From the NCBI GenBank assembly GCA_031411235.1, contig JANOAR010000213.1, forward strand, positions 1 through 32,209: a stretch of 32,209 bases of DNA. Direction: 5' to 3'. Both the position numbers and the translations under genes were made by a program. This document shows positions 1 to 6,797 of the stretch, piece after piece. The notes under the pieces are model-generated. The model did no database searches and was not told where the DNA came from. It saw only the letters and a program-made list of their open reading frames with translations. Numbering within the stretch: position 1 is the stretch's first letter; every line of letters starts with the position of its first letter. Origin of the DNA: JANOAR01 sp031411235 (GTDB lineage: Bacteria; Verrucomicrobiota; Verrucomicrobiia; Verrucomicrobiales; Verrucomicrobiaceae).

Positions 1-20
1 CCCCCCCCCCCCCCCCCCCC
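1..20. repeat. Homopolymer run of 20 C
   Basis: The first 20 bases are all C. The reading frame of the following S-like gene stays open through the run, where it would encode prolines. The run may be a contig-edge or gap-filling artefact, or a true slippage-prone tract; the sequence alone cannot separate these. Confidence 0.9.
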
Positions 21-35
21 GCAGGGTCCTGCTTC

Positions 36-530
36 ATGATCCGCATTGGCGACATCTCCGATGACGGTGAACTCACCTGTGACGAACTCCTGCGCATCGA
101 GCCGAATGAAGCCATCCGGCAAGACCTGTTCCTTCGCCCCGGCGATGTGCTCTTCCCCAATCGCGGCACCCGCACCACAGCCTTCGCCTTTGAGCGCGCC
201 GAGCCCAACGTCATCGCAGGTGGCCAGTTCTTTGTGCTGCGCCCGCATCTTGCCAAGATCCGCCCCGGCTACCTCGCATGGTTTCTCCGCAGCGAGCCTG
301 CCGCCACGCATTTCAGGGCCTGCCGCAAAGGCACCCTCGTGCAGACCATCCAGCGCCACGACATCACCGATCTCGCCATGCCCCTCCCACCGCTCCAGAC
401 CCAGGAGAAAATAGTGGCGCTGGACGCCCTCGCCACCGAGGAGCAGCAGCTCTCCGAGCGTCTTTCCAAGCTCCAGAGCCTTTATCTCCATCACAGGCTG
501 CTTACCGCCGTCTCAGCCTCACCACGTTAG
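36..530 (+). CDS. Single-TRD type I restriction specificity (S) subunit-like protein, probably 5'-truncated
   Basis: The 164-residue product resembles one target-recognition domain of an HsdS protein. It has a GDVLFPNRG-type strand, a PGYLAWFLRS segment typical of the HsdS TRD core, then a DITDLAMPLPPLQTQEKIVALDAL linker entering a terminal coiled-coil-like helix of about 35 residues. Full HsdS proteins have two TRDs and about 400 residues, so this is a half. Small S-like proteins of this kind do occur before hsdM genes (family knowledge). The frame stays open upstream of the first ATG into the poly-C run, so the true N-terminus is probably missing. The gene ends 12 bases before hsdM and is probably co-transcribed with it. 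It may supply alternative DNA specificity or be a leftover of recombination between S genes. Confidence 0.7.
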   Translation: MIRIGDISDDGELTCDELLRIEPNEAIRQDLFLRPGDVLFPNRGTRTTAFAFERAEPNVIAGGQFFVLRPHLAKIRPGYLAWFLRSEPAATHFRACRKGTLVQTIQRHDITDLAMPLPPLQTQEKIVALDALATEEQQLSERLSKLQSLYLHHRLLTAVSASPR

Positions 531-542
531 TTCTATTCCCTG

Positions 543-2030
543 ATGCCCAAGATCAACCAGTCCGAAATCAACGACGTCGCCTGGCGTGCCTGCGACACCT
601 TCCGAGGCGTCGTCGATGCTGAGAACTACCGGAACTACATCCTCGTGATGCTGTTCTGGAAATACCTGTCCGACGTGTGGCGCGACCATCGCGAGGCCTA
701 CCTGAAGGAATACAAGGGCGACGAGCAGCGCGTCAGTCGTCGCCTGACCCGCGAGCGCTTCCAGCTACCCGAGGGCTGCGACTTCCTCAGCCTCTACCAG
801 CAGCGCAATGAGGCCGACATTGGCGAGCGCATGGATGTTGCCCTGGCGGCCATTGAAGAGGCGAACAAAAAGAAGCTGGAAGGCGTGTTCCGCGACATCA
901 GCTTCAATTCCGACAAGCTCGGCCAGACCAAAGATCGCAACGCCAAGCTAAAGCTCCTGCTGCGCGACTTCGCCGATGCCCGCCTCGACCTCCGGCCCTC
1001 GGTCGTCGGCGAGGAGGATGTCATCGGCAACGTGTATGAGTATCTGCTGGAGCGCTTCGCCTCCGATGCCGGGAAGAAAGCTGGCGAATTCTACACCCCC
1101 GGCCAGGTCTCCAGCCTGCTCGCCCAGTTGCTCGCGCCGAAGAAGGGCGACACCATCTGCGATCCGACCTGCGGCTCCGGCTCCCTGCTCATCAAGGTGG
1201 GCCGTCAAGCCGATGAGCGCGACTTCGCCCTCTTCGGCCAGGAAATGAACGGCACCACCCACGCCCTCTGCCGCATGAACATGTTCCTGCACGGCATGGA
1301 CAACTTCCGCATCGAGTGGGGCGACACCCTGCGCAATCCCCGGCTGGTGGAGAAAGATCAGCTCATGCGCTTCGACATCCTCGTCGCCAATCCCCCCTTC
1401 TCCCTGGACAAATGGGGCCACGAGGAAGCCGCCGCCGATGCCCATCATCGCTACCATCGCGGCCTGCCGCCCAAGTCCAAAGGCGACTGGGCCTTCATCA
1501 CCCACATGATTGAAACCGCGCGCCAGGGCACTGGCAAGGTCGGCGTCGTCGTCCCGCACGGCGTGCTGTTTCGTGGCGCGGCGGAGGGGAAGATCCGTCA
1601 GCGGCTCATCGAGGAGAACCTGCTGGAGGCCGTCATCGGCCTGCCTGCCAATCTCTTCTTCGGCACCGGCATCCCCGCCGCCATCCTGCTCTTCAACAAA
1701 GGCAAAACCCACGGCGACGTGCTCTTCATCGACGCCTCGCGCGATTACAAGGACGCCAAGAACCAGAAGATACTCACCGACGAGCATGTGCAGAAGATCG
1801 CCGCTACCTTCCAGGCTTTCCAAAGCGTCGAAAAATACGCCTACCGCGCCACCGCGCAGGAGATCGCCGACAACGATTTCAACCTCAACATCCCCCGCTA
1901 CGTGGACACCTTCGAGGAGGAGACCGAGATCGACCTCGGTGCCGTGAAGCATGAAATCATCAGCCTCGAATCCCAGCTCTCCGCCGTGCGGGCGAAGATG
2001 CAGGGTTATTTGGAGGAGCTGGGGGTATGA
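543..2030 (+). CDS. hsdM: Type I restriction-modification DNA methyltransferase (M subunit)
   Basis: The 495-residue protein is an N6-adenine DNA methyltransferase that modifies the site recognised by its S subunit, using S-adenosylmethionine. An HsdM N-terminal helical domain covers roughly residues 5-150 (INDVAWRACDTFRGVV, ILVMLFWKYLSD). A GEFYTPGQVSSLL segment follows, then the SAM-binding motif DPTCGSGS starting at D207 and the catalytic NPPF motif at N283-F286. The length is normal for HsdM. It is followed by hsdS with a 4-base ATGA overlap, implying translational coupling. The matching R subunit lies 4.8 kb downstream, separated by four inserted elements. Confidence 0.95.
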   Translation: MPKINQSEINDVAWRACDTFRGVVDAENYRNYILVMLFWKYLSDVWRDHREAYLKEYKGDEQRVSRRLTRERFQLPEGCDFLSLYQQRNEADIGERMDVALAAIEEANKKKLEGVFRDISFNSDKLGQTKDRNAKLKLLLRDFADARLDLRPSVVGEEDVIGNVYEYLLERFASDAGKKAGEFYTPGQVSSLLAQLLAPKKGDTICDPTCGSGSLLIKVGRQADERDFALFGQEMNGTTHALCRMNMFLHGMDNFRIEWGDTLRNPRLVEKDQLMRFDILVANPPFSLDKWGHEEAAADAHHRYHRGLPPKSKGDWAFITHMIETARQGTGKVGVVVPHGVLFRGAAEGKIRQRLIEENLLEAVIGLPANLFFGTGIPAAILLFNKGKTHGDVLFIDASRDYKDAKNQKILTDEHVQKIAATFQAFQSVEKYAYRATAQEIADNDFNLNIPRYVDTFEEETEIDLGAVKHEIISLESQLSAVRAKMQGYLEELGV

Positions 2031-3262
2031 AATGGAAAGCCAAGTTATTTGGTGATGTGGCGAACCTCCGGAATGGACTCAACTTCATTCGGTCCGACGC
2101 TGGGGACGTTGTTAAAATCGTCGGTGTAGGTGACTTCCAGCGAAAGTTTCGCATTGCGTATGATGGATTGGAAAGCGTCCAGATAGCGGGGCGTATCGGT
2201 GCCGACGATTTGCTCCAAAACTACGATCTTCTATTTGTCCGTTCGAATGGAAATAAGGCACTCATCGGACGGTGCATCCTGATTGAAGGTCTACGTGAGC
2301 GGGCAAGCTTTTCCGGCTTCACGATTCGTGCGCGCCTCACCGATCCTTCACTCAATCCCACATTTGTTGGATACTTTTTTCAAAGTGGCGCAGCCAAGAG
2401 GGCTATTAATTTTGCTGGTGGCGGAACTAACATCTCCAACTTGAGCCAAGGAATCTTGTCCGAAATAGAGATTCCTACTCCCCGCCTCTCCGAGCAACGC
2501 AAGATCGCGGACATCCTCACCACCTGGGACGAGGCCCTCGAAACGCTCGACGCCCTCATCGAAGCCAAGGAGCGACGCAAGAAAGCCCTTGTGCAACAAC
2601 TCCTGCGTGGCCAGCGGCGATTGAAGGGCTTCGACAAGTCCGGCGGCAAGACCAAGAGCGACCGCTTCAACATTTATCCAGCCGACTGGCGGCGCGTTGC
2701 ACTCGGTGATGTCATCACTGAAGTGAGCCATCGAAACCCCAGTGGCGATGACCTTCCGGTGCTCTCCTGCACCAAGCATCGAGGACTCGTGCTCTCCGAA
2801 CAATACTTTGGCAAGCGGGTGTATGCCGATGACACCAGCAACTACCGTCTGGTGAAGCGCGGCGAGTTCGCCTACGCCACAAACCACATCGAGGAAGGCT
2901 CCATCGGCTATCAAAACGTCTGCGACGCTGGTCTTGTCAGCCCCATTTACACTGTCTTCAAAACCACCAACGAGATTGATGATGATTACCTTTACCGCGT
3001 TCTGAAAAGCCCGCTGCTAATCCACTTCTACCAGATCAATACCAGCGCCTCCGTGGACCGTCGCGGAAGCCTCCGTTACTACGAGTTCGCCAGGATTCAC
3101 ATCTGGATTCCCTGCAAGTTAGAGCAACAAGCCATTGCTAAAGTCTTTACCACCGACGACCAGGAACTCACCCTCCTCCACGCCCAACGCACCGCCCTCG
3201 ACCAGCAAAAGCGCGGCCTGATGCAGCGGCTGCTGACGGGAAAACTCCGAGTGAAACCCTGA
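2027..3262 (+). CDS. hsdS: Type I restriction-modification specificity subunit (two TRDs)
   Basis: The 411-residue protein determines the DNA sequence recognised by the HsdM/HsdR complex. It has the standard order: TRD1 (about residues 1-155), a central conserved helix starting at LSEQRKIADILTTWDEAL (about 160-205), TRD2 (about 215-360) and a C-terminal conserved helix (LEQQAIAKVFTTDDQELTLL, then KRGLMQRLLTGKLRV). The two helical repeats carry the same QR(K)GLxQxLLxGxxRLK-type ending, as expected for the spacer arms. The start overlaps the hsdM stop by four bases. The TRD1 region (about 2040-2480) is visibly richer in A/T than hsdM, consistent with replacement of a TRD by recombination. Confidence 0.93.
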   Translation: MKWKAKLFGDVANLRNGLNFIRSDAGDVVKIVGVGDFQRKFRIAYDGLESVQIAGRIGADDLLQNYDLLFVRSNGNKALIGRCILIEGLRERASFSGFTIRARLTDPSLNPTFVGYFFQSGAAKRAINFAGGGTNISNLSQGILSEIEIPTPRLSEQRKIADILTTWDEALETLDALIEAKERRKKALVQQLLRGQRRLKGFDKSGGKTKSDRFNIYPADWRRVALGDVITEVSHRNPSGDDLPVLSCTKHRGLVLSEQYFGKRVYADDTSNYRLVKRGEFAYATNHIEEGSIGYQNVCDAGLVSPIYTVFKTTNEIDDDYLYRVLKSPLLIHFYQINTSASVDRRGSLRYYEFARIHIWIPCKLEQQAIAKVFTTDDQELTLLHAQRTALDQQKRGLMQRLLTGKLRVKP

Positions 3263-3274
3263 AACCTACAACCT

Positions 3275-4816
3275 ATGAATCTTGGACTCTTTTTCGGTGC
3301 TGGAGCAGAAATGGGATACGGACTGCCCTCCGGGGGCAAGTTTGCAATTGAACTCTTTCGATTAGACCCGAGTGAAGAGAAGCAGGCTCTCCGAGCACAA
3401 TTACAGGAAGAAATCAATCGACGCACAGCCTATGCCACTCGCTGGTTACCCGAGCAATTCTGGACAAAAAACATTCATGCTTTTGGCAAAGGTGAATTCA
3501 CCAGCCTCATTGAATCCTCGATTGAGAACAAGAAGGACATGCTCATCGAAAGACTGAGCAACTTTGACTCCCTCGTTTCGGAGCAATTTTCGTCGTCAAG
3601 CTTCGATGTGGCAGCAGTTGCAACAGCCTATCAAAGTCAGTTTGGCCGTGAACTTGGTTCGGAAGTTTATAGCCAGGAGATTCGTTTAAACCAACTGCTT
3701 GGCAACCACGGAGGGCTGTTCGCTTCACGATACTACTCGGCGATTTTAGATGTTGTGCGCGCCAATCCCAATGCTTCGCTGCTGAAGCGCTTTGCCGTGG
3801 CATTTCTACAGCTGCTGGTGGGCTCTTGTGGTCATGAACTCATTAGCCGTCTGAATCAAGAAATCTTTACTCAGGCACCAGACGATCTTCCTATCTTTGA
3901 TGACGTTGCAGGACTGTTCCGGGTGGAAATGAGCAAAGGAGGCTTGGATGCAATTGATCTGCTCATCACGGAGAGGAGTACTTTTGGGACAGACGGAACG
4001 ATGAGTCTCGCGGACATGCTCGCAAGCTTGGCGCGCGGGGCGTTGGAAGCGCTGTTTGATGGTATCCTCGATTATCAGGCGCTGATCGACAGTCACTTTC
4101 GCTATTTGTTTTCGCCACGAACTGAATGGGCGAAGTTCACCAAGATGGTAATCTTCATGCGACTTGCACGGCGATACATCGTTTCCCAAATGCCTGATGA
4201 GCAGAAACTACCGAAGGCAGGCTACTACCACGATCTGGCACGGGCCAAGGAGTTCGACATCTCTCTCATGGCCATCGGCACAGCAAACTACAACAGCCTT
4301 CTCGAAAGGCTGGGGACTGAACTGGGCTTCGAAGCCACACAGACCTATCATTTAAATGGAGGAGTTGCTGACTTCTACAATCCATACACAAACGATGTCT
4401 TCTCGTTCGCCAACCCCGATGAGGTGCCGGAAGAACAGTTGCACGTTCCTTTTATTCTTACCCAAAGCGGAATCAAACCTCTGACCTCGGTAAACATGTC
4501 CCGGCGATACGTCGAGTTGTTCGACCACTATGCAGAATGTGATGCCGTTGCAGTTGTAGGCTTTGGATTCAATTGTGACGACAGCCACATCAACGGTCTG
4601 TTTCACAAACTGATCGATGAACATCAAAAGCCTTTGTATTGGGTTGAGGCTTCAGAACAAACAGACGACCACCTGAAGACCAGGTTGTTGGAAAAGCTTA
4701 GACTGCCTGAGACATGCCGTAGTTTACTAAATCCTGTGCGAGTCGATCGAAGCACACGACAAGTGGGCAACAGCCTTTGGCTCCAATACATTGCTGACGC
4801 TCACACGTTCTTTTAA
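3275..4816 (+). CDS. SIR2-like NAD-binding protein with long internal insertion (putative defence effector)
   Basis: The 513-residue protein carries scattered SIR2-fold motifs. An N-terminal nucleotide-binding loop GAGAE lies at residues 8-12 after a short strand and is followed by GLPSG. The GTANYNSLLE segment at 335-344 corresponds to the usual TTNYDxLIE with candidate catalytic N338. H359 in YHLNGG matches the usual HG position. GFGFNCDDSHIN from residue 429 matches the C-terminal GYSFxDxHIN strand. In family members the first loop and the NYD motif are usually much closer; here about 320 mostly helical residues lie between them. SIR2-like proteins near restriction genes often deplete NAD+ on phage infection (family knowledge); that this one does so is inference. 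The gene starts 12 bases after hsdS and is A/T-richer than its neighbours, suggesting acquisition. A plain nucleotide-binding regulator is an alternative. Confidence 0.7.
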   Translation: MNLGLFFGAGAEMGYGLPSGGKFAIELFRLDPSEEKQALRAQLQEEINRRTAYATRWLPEQFWTKNIHAFGKGEFTSLIESSIENKKDMLIERLSNFDSLVSEQFSSSSFDVAAVATAYQSQFGRELGSEVYSQEIRLNQLLGNHGGLFASRYYSAILDVVRANPNASLLKRFAVAFLQLLVGSCGHELISRLNQEIFTQAPDDLPIFDDVAGLFRVEMSKGGLDAIDLLITERSTFGTDGTMSLADMLASLARGALEALFDGILDYQALIDSHFRYLFSPRTEWAKFTKMVIFMRLARRYIVSQMPDEQKLPKAGYYHDLARAKEFDISLMAIGTANYNSLLERLGTELGFEATQTYHLNGGVADFYNPYTNDVFSFANPDEVPEEQLHVPFILTQSGIKPLTSVNMSRRYVELFDHYAECDAVAVVGFGFNCDDSHINGLFHKLIDEHQKPLYWVEASEQTDDHLKTRLLEKLRLPETCRSLLNPVRVDRSTRQVGNSLWLQYIADAHTFF

Positions 4817-4827
4817 CTCTGCCCCCC

Positions 4828-4962
4828 ATGACCGAGACCGACATCCTTCAAATCGCCCAGCGTGGCGAAGACAGCCTGAACCAGTTCAAGCGGGTGCTGG
4901 CGAATGAAAAGCAGGCGGCAGCGGAGATGGCGGCCTTTGCCAATGCGTTCTCCGGCACCGGT
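4828..4962 (+). pseudogene. Truncated Schlafen/AlbA_2-type domain fragment
   Basis: Beginning at an ATG 11 bases after the SIR2-like gene, about 45 codons match the start of an AlbA_2 (Schlafen-type) domain: ILQIAQRGEDSLNQFK, then AAEMAAFANAFSGTG. In intact proteins the last motif continues into a GxLLIGV strand. Here the match stops at about 4962, where the repeats before the Abi_2 gene begin, and the frame runs on into unrelated residues until 5109. Intact AlbA_2 proteins are usually several hundred residues, so this is a remnant of a gene cut off by insertion of the downstream module. Recognition rests on a short stretch. Confidence 0.55.
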
Positions 4963-5020
4963 GTGTTACGTTGTGTTACAAAAGGTTACATTTTGTTGCT
5001 TAATGCTACATTTTGTTGCA
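4962..5020 (+). repeat. Short tandem repeats in the leader of the Abi_2 gene
   Basis: TGTGTTACGT (4962-4971) is followed directly by TGTGTTACAA (4972-4981) and AAGGTTACAT (4982-4991), a 10-base period. TACATTTTGTTGC then occurs at 4987-4999 and again at 5007-5019, a 20-base period. The tract is A/T-rich in a G/C-rich region and begins exactly where the AlbA_2 homology ends. Confidence 0.8.
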
Positions 5021-5035
5021 AAATCTCCGCAACAG

Positions 5036-5090
5036 ACCCGCCACGCCTCTGCCCTTCGGGACATGCGCACCAGGGCGGGTGCTTTATTTT
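5036..5090 (+). terminator. Hairpin with UUCG tetraloop and T-rich tail before the Abi_2 gene
   Basis: ACCCGCC at 5036-5042 pairs perfectly with GGCGGGT at 5074-5080. Inside, CGC at 5044-5046 can pair with GCG at 5065-5067, and CC/GG at 5053-5054 and 5059-5060 close a C(UUCG)G tetraloop. GCTTTATTTT follows, giving an interrupted T tract. It could act as an intrinsic or leaky terminator, or as a processing element of a leader RNA. The Abi_2 ATG follows 15 bases later. Confidence 0.5.
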
Positions 5091-5105
5091 CAGGGGGTGG
5101 CGGCG

Positions 5106-6047
5106 ATGAAGTTCACCAAGCCAGCTTTGACCGTGCTCCAGCAGGTGGCCAAGCTCCAAAGCCGGAGGCTGCTCATTGACGATGTCGCCGAAGCCGAGCA
5201 CTACCTGCGCTTCATTGGCTACTACCGGCTATCCGCCTACGCTCTGCCATTGCAGCAAAGCAGCCTTGCGGACAAGCCCTTCAAGCCGGGCGCGACCTAT
5301 CGGAACATCTTGAATCTTTACCGGTTCGACCGCGAACTGAGGCTGCTGGTGATGGATGCGGTGGAACGGATCGAGGTGGCGGCCCGGAGTGTGATCGTGA
5401 ACGAGATGAGCATCCGCCATGGTCCGCATTGGTTCATGGATGCGGCGCATTTCAACCCGTCATCGCACAGGTTCAAACATCACGAACTGCTCAACCGCAT
5501 TGATCGTGAGTTCACCATCCCCACCGGCGGCACCAACCCAGCCAAGCCGCATCACGAGGTCTTCATCAACCACTACTTCACCAACTACGCATCTCCTTAC
5601 CTGCCGCCTGCATGGATGGTGGCGGAGACTTTGACGCTCGGCACCTGGTCTCAGATCTTCGAAAATCTGCGCATGACTGCCGAACGAAAAACCATCGCCG
5701 GTCATTTCGGTGTGGATGAGCAAATCCTGCGTAACTGGCTGCACGCGCTGACCTACCTGCGCAACCTCTGCGCCCACCATGCACGGCTCTGGAATCGAAA
5801 GACCGTGATCAAGATCACCATAGCCAAAAGGCATCAGCCCTTCCTCAAAGTGAACGATCGCTTTTATGCGTTTGCAGTGGTCATCCATGACCTGATGCAA
5901 CGCATCGCACCCAACACCGGCTGGCATGAACGCCTTGATGCGCTTCTGAGGAATCATCCTTTCGCCGACCCCGCCGCCATGGGCTTCCCGGCCAACTGGC
6001 AGAGCGAACCGTTCTGGAAACTGACACCGCCGCCCCCTTCAGAATGA
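5106..6047 (+). CDS. Abi_2 family (AbiD/AbiF-like) HEPN abortive-infection protein
   Basis: With the ATG at 5106 the product has 313 residues and begins at the Abi_2 domain (KFTKPALTVLQQV). An ATG 93 bases upstream in the same frame would read through the structured leader, and the GGGGG at 5092-5096 serves the 5106 start better. Typical Abi_2 landmarks follow: YLRFIGYYRLSAYALPLQ (about 40-57), NILNLYRFDRELRLLVMDAVERIEVAARS (about 73-101) and a C-terminal HEPN motif R-N-L-C-A-H at R219-H224. Rx4-6H is the ribonuclease active site of HEPN proteins, so RNA cleavage in response to phage is the likely role (family knowledge plus inference). The stop overlaps the Fic start by four bases, implying coupled translation. 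Confidence 0.88.
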   Translation: MKFTKPALTVLQQVAKLQSRRLLIDDVAEAEHYLRFIGYYRLSAYALPLQQSSLADKPFKPGATYRNILNLYRFDRELRLLVMDAVERIEVAARSVIVNEMSIRHGPHWFMDAAHFNPSSHRFKHHELLNRIDREFTIPTGGTNPAKPHHEVFINHYFTNYASPYLPPAWMVAETLTLGTWSQIFENLRMTAERKTIAGHFGVDEQILRNWLHALTYLRNLCAHHARLWNRKTVIKITIAKRHQPFLKVNDRFYAFAVVIHDLMQRIAPNTGWHERLDALLRNHPFADPAAMGFPANWQSEPFWKLTPPPPSE

Positions 6048-6793
6048 ACACCTTCCCCAACATCGACCGCCTGAAGGCCACGCTGGACCAGCACCGCCCG
6101 CTGGACCCGGCCATCGTGCGCAACCTGCGGGAGGACCTCATTGTGCGCTGGACCTACCATTCCAACGCCATCGAGGGGAACACGCTTACCCTTCAAGAAA
6201 CGAAGGTGGCGCTGGAAGGCATCACCATCGGTGGGAAGTCCATCCGCGAGCATCTGGAGGCGGTGAACCACAAGAACGCCATCCTGCTGCTGGAAGACTT
6301 GGTGCAGAAGAACGAACCGCTGACGGAGTGGACCATCAAGTCCCTGCATCAACTCATCCTCAAGGGCATCGACGATGACAACGCCGGACGCTACCGCACC
6401 GTCAACGTGCGCATCGCCGGTGCGGAGCATCTGCCACCGGATCAGGTGGTGGTGCCGGAGCTGATGGAGCGCTTCATCACCTGGTATCGCGAGGAAGCGA
6501 TGGCGCTGCATCCCGTGGAGCGTGCCGCACGGGTGCACAGCGACTTCGTGAAGATTCATCCCTTCGTCGATGGCAATGGCCGCACCTCGCGTCTGCTCAT
6601 GAATCTGGAGTTGATGAAGGCGGGTTATCCACCCGCCGTGCTGCCGGTAGACCTTCGACTCGCCTACTACACCTTTCTGGATGCCGATCATGTGCGCGGA
6701 GAGAAAGAGTATTTCGTCAACATGGTGGCCCGCATCGTGAAAGAGTGCTTCCGCCCGTATTTCCATGCGCTGGGCTTGCCATGGGAGGAATAA
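6044..6793 (+). CDS. Fic/DOC family protein with N-terminal inhibitory motif (class II Fic AMPylase-like)
   Basis: The 249-residue protein has the complete Fic core motif HPFVDGNGRTSR at H172-R183, including catalytic His, phosphate-binding GNGR and the final Arg, so it should transfer AMP or a similar nucleotide part to a protein target. The helix WTYHSNAIEGNTL contains S40-x-x-x-E44-G45, matching the (S/T)xxxE(G/N) inhibitory motif. Its N-terminal position within the same chain defines class II Fic proteins, which are self-inhibited. A preceding ORF overlap (ATGA with the Abi_2 stop) and a ribosome site for hsdR at its very end place it inside the restriction transcript. The target is unknown. 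It could regulate the restriction enzyme or act as an independent toxin. Confidence 0.92.
   Translation: MNTFPNIDRLKATLDQHRPLDPAIVRNLREDLIVRWTYHSNAIEGNTLTLQETKVALEGITIGGKSIREHLEAVNHKNAILLLEDLVQKNEPLTEWTIKSLHQLILKGIDDDNAGRYRTVNVRIAGAEHLPPDQVVVPELMERFITWYREEAMALHPVERAARVHSDFVKIHPFVDGNGRTSRLLMNLELMKAGYPPAVLPVDLRLAYYTFLDADHVRGEKEYFVNMVARIVKECFRPYFHALGLPWEE
6783..6789 (+). promoter_or_regulatory. Shine-Dalgarno sequence deciding the hsdR start
   Basis: GGGAGGA overlaps the last codons of the Fic gene and lies 8 bases before ATG 6798. The in-frame ATG at 6765 lacks such a site, so 6798 is preferred as the hsdR start. Confidence 0.65.
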
Positions 6794-6797
6794 TGCC

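Larger units (their letters stand above)
4962..5090 (+). ncRNA. Candidate structured leader RNA of the Abi_2 gene (abiF-like or type III-like RNA antitoxin)
   Basis: This segment has tandem repeats (4962-5020), then a hairpin (5036-5080), then a T-rich tail (5083-5090), immediately before an Abi_2 gene. A conserved structured RNA called abiF has been reported upstream of Abi_2-family genes, and type III toxin-antitoxin loci have tandem-repeat RNAs plus a leaky terminator before the toxin gene (both recalled, not checked). The architecture fits either idea. No transcription start or promoter can be assigned with confidence. The RNA boundaries are estimates. Confidence 0.4.

Noticed and set aside
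4962..5020. Possible CRISPR-like array because of spaced repeats
   Set aside because: Units are 10-13 bases with only two or three copies and no spacers of regular length; no cas genes are present.
5013..5105. N-terminal extension of the Abi_2 protein from an upstream ATG
   Set aside because: The extension translates the structured leader, has no family similarity and lacks a good ribosome site, whereas ATG 5106 starts at the domain and follows a G-rich site.
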